64,000 nucleotides of DNA from Comamonas sp. KCTC 72670 (lineage in GTDB: Bacteria > Myxococcota > Myxococcia > Myxococcales > Myxococcaceae). This document shows, one piece after another, positions 18,813 to 27,055 of the stretch (the first letter of the stretch is position 1; each line of letters opens with the position of its first letter). The stretch covers positions 434,001 through 498,000 of the forward strand of contig BNCN01000006.1 of the NCBI GenBank assembly GCA_014656495.1. The letters run 5' to 3'. The notes beneath the pieces are model-generated. The model saw only the letters and a list, made by a program, of their open reading frames with translations. It did not search any database and was not told the DNA's origin. The position numbers were made by a program, and so were the translations under genes.

Positions 18813-21404
18813 TCAGGGGTTGAAGCGCCAGGGCACCGTCACCGCCGGGTGGAAGCAGTGCACCTCCGCCGTCGTGCTCGAAGGCACCTCCTGGACGAGG
18901 CCCGCGCCGTAGCCGCGCTGCTGGCACCAGGCGCTGTACTCCAGCCGGGCCGCGGCGGAGGTCAGGTTGCCCGACGTGGCCGCGGGCCCCAGCTGCGCCC
19001 GCGGGACGTTCTGGATGAGGCCGGAGTTGAAGCAGGCCACCCAGGGCCGCGTGGTGAGCTCGAAGAACTGGCCCGACGTCCAGCCCCGGTCACTGCACCA
19101 GCGTTTGGAGGCCGCGCTGCAGTCGGTGGACTGCGCCGCCCGGTCATCCGCGCAGCCGCTGTGCTTGCGCGCGAGCTCCTCGAAGGTGACGGCCAGGCTC
19201 TCGTGCTGGATGGGGCCACACGCGACGTTCACCGTGGTGGCGTCCGCGCTGGCGGGCACGCCCATGAGCGAGATGGGCGGCCGGTTGCCGACGAGCTGCC
19301 GAATCATCTCGAGGAGGTTCCGCGTGCTGTCGAGCGCGTTCGTGGCGCCGCGCTGGGCGCAGACGCGGTGCATGGACACCGTGCACGCCGTGGAGCCCAG
19401 GGCGCTCTGGCTGTTGCAGCCCGGATGTTGCTGGCTCATGCCGAACTGTCCCTCGCTGGGGTCCACCTGAATGGCGGCCTCCTTGCAATTGGCGCCGTGC
19501 GACGACATGCAGACGGTCCGGTTGGAGCGCGCGTTGCTGAACAGGCGGACCTCATCGATGGCGCCCCGGAACGAGCCCTCTCCATTGACGGGACAGGTCT
19601 GTGAGTCCATCACGATGCCCGCGCCCACGGACAGCGTGCCCGTGCCCAGGCGCATGGTGCCCTGCGCCACGGGGAGCGCGCGGCCGGTGGACACGCCGTT
19701 GACGTACTCGTGGAAGGCGCCGGTGACGCCGTCCCAGGTGTAGGCCAGGTGGGTCCAGACGCCCCGGGGCAGCACGGGGCTGCGGCCCAGGCGCACGCGT
19801 GTGCCGTTGATGACGAACGAGGCCTGGACGGTGTGGTTGGACTCGTAGATGAGGTCCAGCCCGCCGGGCTTCTGCAGGAGGTAGCGGTACGGGTTGCCGG
19901 TGCAGCCCTGGTTGAGGGTCGCGTCGGGCTTCACCGCGAGCTGCACCGAGAAGCCGCGCACGAATCCACCCACGCCCGGAATGGTGCCGCTGGCGTCCGT
20001 GAGATTCACCGTGAGGGCACCTCCGCCGGGGAGCACCAGCGCCTTGCCCTTGCCGTGCGGTTCCCACAGTGAGCCCGAGGAAGGCTGGGTCGTCGCGTTG
20101 TCGGCGGAGATGCTGGCGGTGCCAATGAGCGTCCCCGTGAAGAATCGGCCTGACAGGTCTGGCGTCCGGGTCAGGTCATAGTTGCCTGCCCGGTTGACCA
20201 GCTCGTTCATGGGCAGGAAGAGCACCTGGAAGGGGCTGGTCAAATCGCCGACGTCGACCTCGTTGTAGTCCCGGGTGTTGCTGCCGAAGAGGGGGAACAC
20301 GTCATGCGTCTTGGTAGCGGGCAGGTAGTGGTTCGCGTTGCTCGAGCCCGCGGGGAAGTTCTGTGACGGGTGGCGCTCCTGCTCCAGGTTCCACATGGGG
20401 CTGGAGTAGAAGAGGTGGGGCATGTCGCTGCGGTCCGTGTTGATGGCGCCGTCGATGTGGTACGCGGTGAAGTTCGTGTCCGCGCCCATCAAGCTGACGG
20501 CCTCGCGCCGCGCGCCGTCCGTGTAGCGCACGCCCGTGTAGAGGACGTTCCGCCCCTCGTGGTCCACCCAGGCGTAGGCGCCGCGGATGAGCGTGGTCGT
20601 CAGGACGTTCTCTCCGAACGCCTCACCCGTGGCGGCTTTGAGTTGCTGCCACGCCAAGGGGTAGCGCTTCAGGGCCGGGTTCGGGTCGTTGAACATCATC
20701 GACAACGGGCGGGGCTCGCTCCAGCCCGAGGCCGCGCACGGCGTCGGGTTGTACGTGTACATGAGGTAGTCGATGGTGCCGTTGTTCTGCGGGCCGCCCT
20801 GGTAGATGAAGAGCCGGCCGTCGGACGTCATCGACGGCTCGATGCCGCGGATGCTGTTGCCGTTGACCGTGGTGAGCGTCTCCAGGTTTCCGGTGGTGAA
20901 GGACGAGATGTCCGCCTGGGGCGTGAATGGCAGCGAGACGCGGACGTCGCTGGGCCGGCGGCGGAACTTGTTCTCCCCGTTGTACATCTGCGAATCGAAG
21001 ATGTACGGCGTGTAGACGGCCAGCCCGCCTGACAGCGTGTACGGCGCCGCGGGATTGGGGAAGCAGAAGGTCAGCGCGTTCTCGCCATTCTTGACGATGA
21101 TGCTGCGCCCTGGAGAGAAGGTGCCCGCGAAGCTGGGCTTGCCTTCACTGTCATAGGTGAGCGCCTCCGGGCGAAACACGCGCGCCTGCCACGTCGTCTC
21201 GGTGGCCGCGTGGTTCTCACCCACGTTGCCAATGAAGATGCGACCGTCCAACGTGGAGGCGTGGCCGTTGGCGCCATAGACGTTGGTGATGCGCGTGTTC
21301 ACGAGCGAGGGGCGCTCGGCCGCGGTGGCGCTCAGGGGCAGTAGGGCCAGGGACAGCAGGGCGCGTAGCGCGGCGCGCTCACGCGATGGGGGGAGGCGAG
21401 GCAT
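18813..21404 (-). CDS. Secreted LamG-domain protein, 863 aa
   Basis: ATG 21404 begins a signal peptide (MPRLPPSRERAALRALLSLA, cleavage near ATAAE). The N-terminal ~450 residues contain repeated beta-rich elements (STLDGRIFIGNVGENH, MTSDGRLFIYQGG, RNVLYTGVRYTDG) that suggest a propeller-like fold. Residues about 460-620 form a LamG/concanavalin-like jelly-roll domain, with WTHLAYTWDGVTGAFHEYVNG and FRGAIDEVRLFSNARS as its hallmark strands. The remainder is cysteine-rich, with three repeats sharing AxxxWCxxRG or RVCAQRG spacing (GCNSQSALGSTACTVSMHRVC, GCADDRAAQSTDCSAASKRWC, SAWCQQRG). It probably binds carbohydrate outside the cell. No catalytic motif is recognised. The ATG at 21455 would precede the signal by 17 charged residues and is not preferred. 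Confidence 0.72.
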   Translation of the reverse strand: MPRLPPSRERAALRALLSLALLPLSATAAERPSLVNTRITNVYGANGHASTLDGRIFIGNVGENHAATETTWQARVFRPEALTYDSEGKPSFAGTFSPGRSIIVKNGENALTFCFPNPAAPYTLSGGLAVYTPYIFDSQMYNGENKFRRRPSDVRVSLPFTPQADISSFTTGNLETLTTVNGNSIRGIEPSMTSDGRLFIYQGGPQNNGTIDYLMYTYNPTPCAASGWSEPRPLSMMFNDPNPALKRYPLAWQQLKAATGEAFGENVLTTTLIRGAYAWVDHEGRNVLYTGVRYTDGARREAVSLMGADTNFTAYHIDGAINTDRSDMPHLFYSSPMWNLEQERHPSQNFPAGSSNANHYLPATKTHDVFPLFGSNTRDYNEVDVGDLTSPFQVLFLPMNELVNRAGNYDLTRTPDLSGRFFTGTLIGTASISADNATTQPSSGSLWEPHGKGKALVLPGGGALTVNLTDASGTIPGVGGFVRGFSVQLAVKPDATLNQGCTGNPYRYLLQKPGGLDLIYESNHTVQASFVINGTRVRLGRSPVLPRGVWTHLAYTWDGVTGAFHEYVNGVSTGRALPVAQGTMRLGTGTLSVGAGIVMDSQTCPVNGEGSFRGAIDEVRLFSNARSNRTVCMSSHGANCKEAAIQVDPSEGQFGMSQQHPGCNSQSALGSTACTVSMHRVCAQRGATNALDSTRNLLEMIRQLVGNRPPISLMGVPASADATTVNVACGPIQHESLAVTFEELARKHSGCADDRAAQSTDCSAASKRWCSDRGWTSGQFFELTTRPWVACFNSGLIQNVPRAQLGPAATSGNLTSAAARLEYSAWCQQRGYGAGLVQEVPSSTTAEVHCFHPAVTVPWRFNP

Positions 21405-21510
21405 GGGGCTCCTGGGGGTAGAGGGGAAGTCGGGATGCTCGCGTATTGCGGTCAATGCCTGTAGGACTCAGGTGGTCGCGTTGACAACGACATCCCCCCG
21501 GGGCATCGTC

Positions 21511-21594
21511 ATGGGACTCATGACGTGTCCGACCCACCCGACGTGTTGCTGCTGTCCGGCATCCGCGGTGGGCGTCCGTCCGCCAGTGGCCTGA
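21511..21594 (+). CDS. Cysteine-rich leader peptide of the sulfate transport operon (27 aa)
   Basis: ATG 21511 opens MGLMTCPTHPTCCCCPASAV, 27 residues ending at TGA 21592-21594. Five of its first 15 residues are cysteine, including four consecutive codons TGT TGC TGC TGT at 21544-21555, in a genome where cysteine is rare. It ends 93 bp before the sulfate-binding protein gene and is followed by an intrinsic terminator. This is the layout of an amino-acid attenuator leader: ribosomes would stall at the Cys run when charged tRNA-Cys is low. An alternative in-frame start is ATG 21520. Too short for gene callers and function inferred from architecture, but the cysteine run upstream of sulfate uptake genes is hard to explain by chance. 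Confidence 0.72.
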   Translation: MGLMTCPTHPTCCCCPASAVGVRPPVA

Positions 21595-21648
21595 GCGCCC
21601 TGGTCGAGCTGTCCGGAAAGCCCACTGCCCGCGAGGGAGTGGGCTTTT
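21533..21648 (+). promoter_or_regulatory. Predicted cysteine-responsive transcription attenuator
   Basis: Four mutually exclusive pairing segments can be read. Segment 1 is CCCACC (21533-21538, in the leader ORF before the Cys codons). Segment 2 is GGTGGGC (21567-21573). Segment 3 is GCCCAC (21620-21625). Segment 4 is GTGGGC (21639-21644). 1:2 permits 3:4, the terminator; a ribosome stalled at the Cys codons (21544-21555) would cover segment 1, freeing 2 to pair with 3 and prevent termination. Thus low cysteine should switch on sulfate uptake. Confidence 0.62.
21617..21648 (+). terminator. Attenuator terminator before the sulfate operon
   Basis: AAAGCCCACT and AGTGGGCTTT form a perfect 10-bp outer stem. 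Inside it CCC/GGG closes a GCGA tetraloop, and TTTT ends the element. It lies upstream of, not after, a protein gene, which is why it is read as a regulated terminator. Confidence 0.75.
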
Positions 21649-21687
21649 GACTTTCTCGCGTGGCCCCGTTTCACCCCGAGGTCTCGC

Positions 21688-22734
21688 ATGGAAAGTCGCG
21701 CGCGTTCGAGCGCCAGGAACTGGGCACCGCTGGCCCTGCTGTTGTCCCTGGCGGGCTGTGCCCGGTCCTCGGGAGAGGACGAGGCCGGCAGGAGCATCAC
21801 CCTGCTCAACGTCTCGTATGACCCCACGCGGGAGCTCTACGAGGACCTCAACGCCGCCTTCGCGTGCCAGTGGGAGTCGGCACACGGCCAGCGGGTGTCC
21901 ATCCGGCAGTCGCATGGCGGCTCCGGGAAGCAGGCCCGGTCCGTCATCGAGGGGCTGACGGCGGACGTCGTCACGCTGGCGCTCGCGTACGACGTGGACA
22001 TGCTGCACGCGAAGGCGCAGCTCCTCCCGGCGGACTGGCAGTCGCGGCTGCCGCACAACAGCGCGCCGTATACGTCCACCGTCGTCTTCGTCGTGCGCAA
22101 GGGCAACCCGAAGGGCATCCACGACTGGGACGACCTCGTGCGCGAGGGCATCACCGTCATCACCCCCAACCCCAAGACGTCGGGCGGCGCGCGGTGGAAC
22201 TACCTGGCCGCGTGGGGGCAGGCGCTGAGAGGGCAGGGCGGCAGCGAGGCGCGCGCCCAGGCGTACGTGGAGAAGCTCTATCGCAACGTGCCCGTGCTGG
22301 ACTCGGGGGCGCGGGGCGCCACCACCACCTTCGCCGAGCGGGGCCTGGGGGACGTGCTGCTCGCGTGGGAGAACGAGGCCTACCTCCTCACGCGTGAGGC
22401 GGGGCGGTCGGAGTTCGAGGTGGTGGTGCCGCCGGTGAGCATCCTCGCCGAGCCGCCGGTGGCCCTGGTGGACCGCGTCGTGGACCGCAAGGGCACGCGC
22501 GCCGTGGCGGAGGCGTATCTGCGCTACCTCTACTCGGACGCGGGGCAGGAGATCGCCGCCCGGCACCACTTCCGGCCGCGCTCGAGCGCGGTGGCCGCGA
22601 AGCACGCCACCGCCTTCCCCCAGGTGACGCGGCTCACGCTGGCCGAGGTGGCCGGCGACTGGGCCCGAGCGCAGGCCGCGCACTTCGCCGACGGCGGCGT
22701 GTTCGACCGCATCTACGCGCCCCAGGCGAACTGA
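21688..22734 (+). CDS. sbp: Sulfate-binding lipoprotein of ABC transporter
   Basis: A 348-residue periplasmic binding protein of the sulfate/thiosulfate family (Sbp/CysP). The N-terminus is a lipoprotein signal ending LLLSLAGC. Family landmarks follow: [20 protein letters not shown] near residue 36, [15 protein letters not shown] near 75 (the sulfate-contact loop), [29 protein letters not shown] and [20 protein letters not shown]. It captures sulfate outside the inner membrane and delivers it to the CysT/CysW permease. GAGG precedes the ATG at suitable spacing. It is the first structural gene of a four-gene operon (sbp-cysT-cysW-cysA), 12 bp before cysT, under the predicted cysteine attenuator. 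Confidence 0.93.
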   Translation: MESRARSSARNWAPLALLLSLAGCARSSGEDEAGRSITLLNVSYDPTRELYEDLNAAFACQWESAHGQRVSIRQSHGGSGKQARSVIEGLTADVVTLALAYDVDMLHAKAQLLPADWQSRLPHNSAPYTSTVVFVVRKGNPKGIHDWDDLVREGITVITPNPKTSGGARWNYLAAWGQALRGQGGSEARAQAYVEKLYRNVPVLDSGARGATTTFAERGLGDVLLAWENEAYLLTREAGRSEFEVVVPPVSILAEPPVALVDRVVDRKGTRAVAEAYLRYLYSDAGQEIAARHHFRPRSSAVAAKHATAFPQVTRLTLAEVAGDWARAQAAHFADGGVFDRIYAPQAN

Positions 22735-22746
22735 GGACGCCACGCC

Positions 22747-23589
22747 ATGGCTCGTCCTCTTCGACACCGGGTGCTCCCGGGGTTCCGGCTGACGCTGGGC
22801 TACACCTGGTTCTACCTGGGCCTCGTCGTCCTCATCCCGCTCTCCAGCCTCTTCTTGAAGACGTTCTCCCTGAGCTGGGAGGCGTTCTGGAGCACGGTGA
22901 CGACGGCGCGCGCGCTCGCCGCGTACCGGCTCAGCTTCGGCGCGTCGCTGGCCGCGGCCCTGGCCAACGTCGTCTTCGGCCTGCTGGTGGCCTGGGTGCT
23001 GGTGCGCTACCGCTTCCCGGGCCGTGACGTCCTGGAGTCGCTGGTGGACCTTCCCTTCGCGCTGCCCACGGCGGTGGCCGGGCTGACGCTCACGACGTTG
23101 TTCTCCGCCAAGGGCTGGTACGGACAGCACCTGGAGGCCCTGGGCATCCAGGTGGCCTACACGTCCGTGGGCGTGGCCGTCGCGTTGACCTTCATCGGGC
23201 TGCCCTTCGTGGTGCGCGCGGTGCAACCCGTGCTGGAGGAGCTGGACGCGGACGTGGAGGAGGCCGCCGCCACGCTGGGGGCCTCGCCGTGGCAGACGTT
23301 CCGGCGCGTGCTCTTCCCGGCGCTCGTCCCCGCGTTGCTCAGCGGCTTCACGTTGGCGTTCGCGCGGGCGCTGGGCGAGTACGGCTCGGTCGTCTTCATC
23401 TCCGGCAACATGCCGCTGCGCACGGAGATTGTCCCGCTGCTCATCATCACGCGGCTGGAGCAGTATGACTACGAGGGGGCGACAGCCATCGCCATCGTCA
23501 TGCTGGCGGCGTCCTTCTCGCTGCTGCTCGCCGTCAACCTGCTCCACCGCTGGAGCCATCGGCGGTGGGACGCCCGTTCCGGAGCGTGA
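22747..23589 (+). CDS. cysT: Sulfate ABC transporter permease CysT
   Basis: A 280-residue inner-membrane permease with about six hydrophobic spans, starting [20 protein letters not shown]. The central [15 protein letters not shown] segment is typical of CysT/CysU. The coupling-helix EAA region reads [23 protein letters not shown] (EAA---G pattern), which docks on the ATPase. It ends with the [15 protein letters not shown] and [20 protein letters not shown] segments diagnostic of sulfate permeases. The stop overlaps the GTG start of cysW by four bases. It forms the transmembrane channel as a heterodimer with CysW. Confidence 0.94.
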   Translation: MARPLRHRVLPGFRLTLGYTWFYLGLVVLIPLSSLFLKTFSLSWEAFWSTVTTARALAAYRLSFGASLAAALANVVFGLLVAWVLVRYRFPGRDVLESLVDLPFALPTAVAGLTLTTLFSAKGWYGQHLEALGIQVAYTSVGVAVALTFIGLPFVVRAVQPVLEELDADVEEAAATLGASPWQTFRRVLFPALVPALLSGFTLAFARALGEYGSVVFISGNMPLRTEIVPLLIITRLEQYDYEGATAIAIVMLAASFSLLLAVNLLHRWSHRRWDARSGA

Positions 23590-24443
23590 GCGCCTTGACT
23601 CCTTCAACCCCTGTCCTGCGCCAACGGGCTCACGGCCTCCAGGGCCCGGCGTTCGTCCGCTGGGGCCTCATCGGCGCGACGCTGCTGCTGCTCGGCGTGT
23701 TCCTCGTCGTTCCGCTGGTGGCCGTCTTCACCTTCGCCTTCCAGAAGGGCTGGGCGGCCTATGGGGCCTCGCTGGTGCGCCCCGCCTCGCTGGCGGCCAT
23801 GCGGCTGACGTTGCTGGCCGCCGTCATCGCCGTGCCGCTCAACCTCGTCTTCGGGCTGGCCGCGGCGTGGCTCATCGCGCGGTACCGGTTCCGAGGGCGC
23901 TCGCTCCTGCTGACGCTCATCGACCTGCCCTTCAGCGTGTCTCCCGTCATCGCGGGCCTCATCTTCGTGCTGCTCTTCGGACGTCAGGGCTGGTTCGGCG
24001 CCTGGCTGTTGGACCACGACGTGCGCGTCATCTTCGCCGTGCCTGGCATCGTCCTGGCCACCGTGTTCGTCACCTTCCCGTATGTCGTGCGCGAAGTGCT
24101 GCCGGTGATGGAGGCGCAAGGCAGCGACGAGGAAGAGGCGGCGCTGACGTTGGGCGCGAGCGGCTGGCGGACCTTCTGGAGCGTGACGCTGCCCAAGGTG
24201 AAGTGGGGCGTCCTCTACGGCGTCATCCTCTGCAACGCGCGCGCGATGGGGGAGTTCGGCGCCGTGTCGGTCGTGTCCGGCCACGTGCGCGGCGTGACGA
24301 CCACGCTGCCGCTGCACGCGGAGATTCTCTACAACGAGTACGACCTGGCGGGGGCCTTCGCCGTGGCGTCGCTGCTGACGCTGCTCGCGCTCGTGACGCT
24401 GGTGGTGAAGAAGTTCGTGGAGTGGAGGAGTCAGCCATCATGA
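23586..24443 (+). CDS. cysW: Sulfate ABC transporter permease CysW
   Basis: A 285-residue permease beginning at GTG 23586, which overlaps the cysT stop (GTGA). Multiple membrane spans begin at about residue 25 ([23 protein letters not shown]). [20 protein letters not shown] and the EAA coupling loop [23 protein letters not shown] match Cys[23 protein letters not shown] and [20 protein letters not shown] are the usual C-terminal CysW segments. The stop overlaps the ATG of cysA (ATGA), so the operon is translationally coupled throughout. Confidence 0.94.
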   Translation: MSALTPSTPVLRQRAHGLQGPAFVRWGLIGATLLLLGVFLVVPLVAVFTFAFQKGWAAYGASLVRPASLAAMRLTLLAAVIAVPLNLVFGLAAAWLIARYRFRGRSLLLTLIDLPFSVSPVIAGLIFVLLFGRQGWFGAWLLDHDVRVIFAVPGIVLATVFVTFPYVVREVLPVMEAQGSDEEEAALTLGASGWRTFWSVTLPKVKWGVLYGVILCNARAMGEFGAVSVVSGHVRGVTTTLPLHAEILYNEYDLAGAFAVASLLTLLALVTLVVKKFVEWRSQPS

Positions 24444-25507
24444 GCATCGTCGTCGAGCAGCTCGCCCGCAGGTTCAGCCCGGGTGGCAGTCCCGCTGTCT
24501 CCGAGGTGTCCTTCCAGGCACCCGCGGGGGCCATCACCTCGTTGCTCGGGCCCTCGGGCGCGGGCAAGTCCACGCTGCTGCGCCTCATCGCGGGGCTGGA
24601 GATTCCCGATGAGGGCCGTGTCCTCATCGACGGCGTGGATTGCACGACGATGCCGGTGCAGCAGCGCGGCGTGGGCGTCGTCTTCCAGAGCTACGCGCTC
24701 TTCAAGCACATGACGGTGCGGCAGAACGTGGCCTTCGGCCTGGAGATTCGGCGCGTGCCCAAGGCGGAACGCGAGGCGCGGGTGGAGGAGATGCTCCGCA
24801 TGGTGCAACTGGAACACCTGGGCGGCCGTTACCCCGGGCAGCTCTCCGGCGGCCAGCGCCAGCGGGTGGCCTTCGCGCGGGCCCTGGCCATCCGGCCCCG
24901 CGTGCTGCTGCTGGACGAACCCTTCGGGGCCTTGGACACGCGCGTGCGCGAGGAGCTGCGTGAGTGGCTGCACGCCTTGCATGAACAGACGCGGCTGACG
25001 ACGCTCCTGGTGACACATGACCAGCAGGAGGCCCTGGAGATTTCGCAGCACGTGGTGGTGATGAGCGAGGGCCGGGTGGCGCAGGCCGCGTCACCCGCGG
25101 AGGTGTATGACCGGCCCGCTTCGCCCTTCGTCGCGTCCTTCATCGGCGGCGCCAGCGTGCTGCACGGCGAGGTCCGGGCGGGGAGGGCCGCCATGGGCGC
25201 GTTGTCCGTGGCGGCTCCCGTCGCGGCGCGCGAGGGCGAGCCAGTGCAGGCCTTCGTCCGGCCTCATGACATCAAGCTGGCCCGCTCACTGTCGGATGCG
25301 GCGGGCGCCTCCACGGCGCTCGGACGCGTGGAGCGGCTCAAGTCCGTGGGCGGGTACGTGAAGGTGTTCCTACGGCTGCCCACCGGCGATGAAGTCACGG
25401 TGGAGGTGCCTCGCTCGGAGTTCGATGCACTGGGCGTGGTCGAGGGTGACTCGGTTCGCGCGGATGTCCGCAGCGCCACCGTCTTCGTGGGGGACTACTC
25501 CATCTAG
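24440..25507 (+). CDS. cysA: Sulfate ABC transporter ATP-binding protein CysA
   Basis: A 355-residue ABC ATPase that powers the CysT/CysW permease. It has Walker A GPSGAGKST near residue 36, a Q-loop in VVFQSYALFKHMTV, signature LSGGQRQRVAFARAL near 135, Walker B LLLDEPFGALD and switch His in VTHDQQEA. The C-terminal ~110 residues form a TOBE/regulatory extension (VRPHDIKLARS, GRVERLKSVGGYVKVFLRL), the CysA type. ATG 24440 overlaps the cysW stop. It is the last gene of the operon. No obvious hairpin terminator follows; the next 60 bases are AT-rich and probably contain the promoter of the GH16 gene. Confidence 0.95.
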   Translation: MSIVVEQLARRFSPGGSPAVSEVSFQAPAGAITSLLGPSGAGKSTLLRLIAGLEIPDEGRVLIDGVDCTTMPVQQRGVGVVFQSYALFKHMTVRQNVAFGLEIRRVPKAEREARVEEMLRMVQLEHLGGRYPGQLSGGQRQRVAFARALAIRPRVLLLDEPFGALDTRVREELREWLHALHEQTRLTTLLVTHDQQEALEISQHVVVMSEGRVAQAASPAEVYDRPASPFVASFIGGASVLHGEVRAGRAAMGALSVAAPVAAREGEPVQAFVRPHDIKLARSLSDAAGASTALGRVERLKSVGGYVKVFLRLPTGDEVTVEVPRSEFDALGVVEGDSVRADVRSATVFVGDYSI

Positions 25508-25517
25508 TTCGACTGTC

Positions 25518-25548
25518 TTGAAAAACTAATATTCCAGTTAAATCGGTT
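25518..25548 (+). promoter_or_regulatory. AT-rich putative promoter of the GH16 gene
   Basis: The 25510-25550 stretch is strikingly AT-rich for this genome. A TTGAAA (25518-25523) and TAAATC or TTAAAT (25538-25544) sit at roughly promoter spacing (14-15 bases, slightly short), and TAATAT lies between. This is the likeliest promoter region for the downstream lipoprotein gene; the exact elements are uncertain. Confidence 0.35.
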
Positions 25549-25606
25549 TGTGCTGTTTGGAGGGCCGGATATGTCCAGGGGAATCCCCCTCCCCCTGGAG
25601 CGAGAC

Positions 25607-26974
25607 ATGCACAGACGACATGCGTTGCGTTCGATGGTGTTGGCCGCGAGCAGCCTGGCGATGCTGGGTGGCTGTTCTCCCGAAACGGACCTGACCGAGG
25701 CCGAGTCCCTGCCGCTGGTGAGCCAGGAGCAGGGGGAGCGGGCGTACGACCCGGGCTCCGGCTGGCGGCTGGCGTGGCAGGACGACTTCACGGGCACCAG
25801 CCTCAACCCCAACCACTGGACGGTGCTGACGAGCAACTACGACCCCGTCACCGGCAACTGCAACTTCGGCACGGGCGAGCTGGAGTATCCGCGCGCGCAG
25901 AACGTCACCGTCTCGGGCGGCAAGCTCATCCTCACCGCGCAGCGGACGGATGACCGGCCCATGGACTCGCGCTGCACGGGCTTCGGGCCGCGGTCGTACT
26001 ACTCGGGCCGCATCCATTCGAAGGGCAAGGTGGAGCGCCGCTACGGAAAAATCGTGGCGAGCATCAAGGTGCCGTCCGGTTACGGCATGTGGCCCGCGTT
26101 CTGGACGCTGGGCGCGAACATCTCGAACGTCGGGTGGCCGCGGAGCGGTGAAATCGACATCCTGGAGTGGCACTCCAACGAGCCCACGTGGATGAAGTCC
26201 GCCGCGCATTGGTTCGCGGGGAACGGCCAGCAGAGCTGGGGCACGGGCGCCAACCGTGGCTACAGCATCGCGGACGGGTTCCACACGTACGAGGTGGAGT
26301 GGACGGCGAACCAGATGATCTTCCGGCTGGACGGCCAGATTCAGGGCAACGTCTTCAACCACAACGAGCCGGCCTTCCAGCAGAACCACTACATCCTGCT
26401 CAACCTCGCGCTGGGCGGGAACTGGTACGGCCACCCGTCTCCGGATGCGATCGCGCTGCCCCGAGGCCAGACGAAGACGATGGAGGTGGAGTGGGTGCGC
26501 TGGTACGAGCAAGGCGGCACCACGACGCCCACGGCGCTCACCAACCCCAGCTTCGAGAGCGGCATGACGGGCTGGGCCACCTGGAGCCCCAACGGCACCG
26601 CGGCCGCGGCCTTCAGCGAGACGCACAACGGCGGGCGCTCCGGCGCGTACCACCTGACGCACTGGACCAACAACACGCCCTTCGAGGTGTGGACGTACCA
26701 GGCGAAGTCCGGCCTGCCGTCGGGCAACTACCGGGTCCGCGCCTGGGTGCGGAAGAGCGGCGGCTTCGACATCGCGCGCCTCCAGGCGAAGACGTGCGGC
26801 GAGTGCGCGCCCGTCTTCACCAACCTGGGCACCTACGGCAGCTACACGCTGGTGGAGACGCCATCCATCTCCGTGACGGGCGGCTACCTGGAGCTCGGCT
26901 TCCACACGCGCGCCGCGTCGGGCAACTCGGCGAACTTCATCCACATGGATGACGTGGAGCTCATCCGCCTCTAA
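25607..26974 (+). CDS. Glycoside hydrolase family 16 beta-glucanase lipoprotein with C-terminal binding module
   Basis: A 455-residue secreted lipoprotein with signal MHRRHALRSMVLAASSLAML and lipobox ending GGC. Residues about 45-305 form a GH16 jelly-roll with the retaining active-site motif GEIDILEWHS near residue 180, in which the two Glu act as nucleophile and acid/base. GYGMWPAFWTLG before it and FHTYEVEWTANQMIFRLDG after it are family hallmarks. The pattern fits endo-beta-1,3- or 1,3-1,4-glucanases. Residues about 310-455 resemble a carbohydrate-binding beta-sandwich (NPSFESGMTGWATW ... HMDDVELIRL). It would degrade polysaccharide of prey or plant/fungal origin. GGAG six bases before ATG 25607 supports this start; ATG 25571 with GGAGGG upstream is an alternative. 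Confidence 0.88.
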   Translation: MHRRHALRSMVLAASSLAMLGGCSPETDLTEAESLPLVSQEQGERAYDPGSGWRLAWQDDFTGTSLNPNHWTVLTSNYDPVTGNCNFGTGELEYPRAQNVTVSGGKLILTAQRTDDRPMDSRCTGFGPRSYYSGRIHSKGKVERRYGKIVASIKVPSGYGMWPAFWTLGANISNVGWPRSGEIDILEWHSNEPTWMKSAAHWFAGNGQQSWGTGANRGYSIADGFHTYEVEWTANQMIFRLDGQIQGNVFNHNEPAFQQNHYILLNLALGGNWYGHPSPDAIALPRGQTKTMEVEWVRWYEQGGTTTPTALTNPSFESGMTGWATWSPNGTAAAAFSETHNGGRSGAYHLTHWTNNTPFEVWTYQAKSGLPSGNYRVRAWVRKSGGFDIARLQAKTCGECAPVFTNLGTYGSYTLVETPSISVTGGYLELGFHTRAASGNSANFIHMDDVELIRL

Positions 26975-27001
26975 TTCGCGGCGTGTCCTGGATGGGCGTC
27001 A

Positions 27002-27044
27002 CCGGGCGCCGCGTGAAGCTGGACGGCGCGCGCGTGGCGCCCGG
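27002..27044. terminator. Inverted repeat between convergent genes
   Basis: CCGGGCGCC (27002-27010) and GGCGCCCGG (27036-27044) form a 9-bp stem with a 25-base GC-rich loop, between the GH16 stop (26974) and the stop of the MBL-NHL gene (27056). It may serve both directions; there is no U-tract. Confidence 0.4.
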
Positions 27045-27055
27045 AGCGGGGCCGA

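Noticed and set aside
21405-21688. Possible SAM or other sulphur riboswitch in the long leader of the sulfate operon.
   Set aside because: No recognisable conserved core of the SAM riboswitch classes is seen, whereas the Cys-codon ORF with alternative hairpins explains the leader better.
23429-25507. A 692-residue frame that seems to fuse a long Arg-rich segment to CysA.
   Set aside because: The upstream part is an out-of-frame reading of cysW; the true CysA starts at ATG 24440, overlapping the cysW stop.
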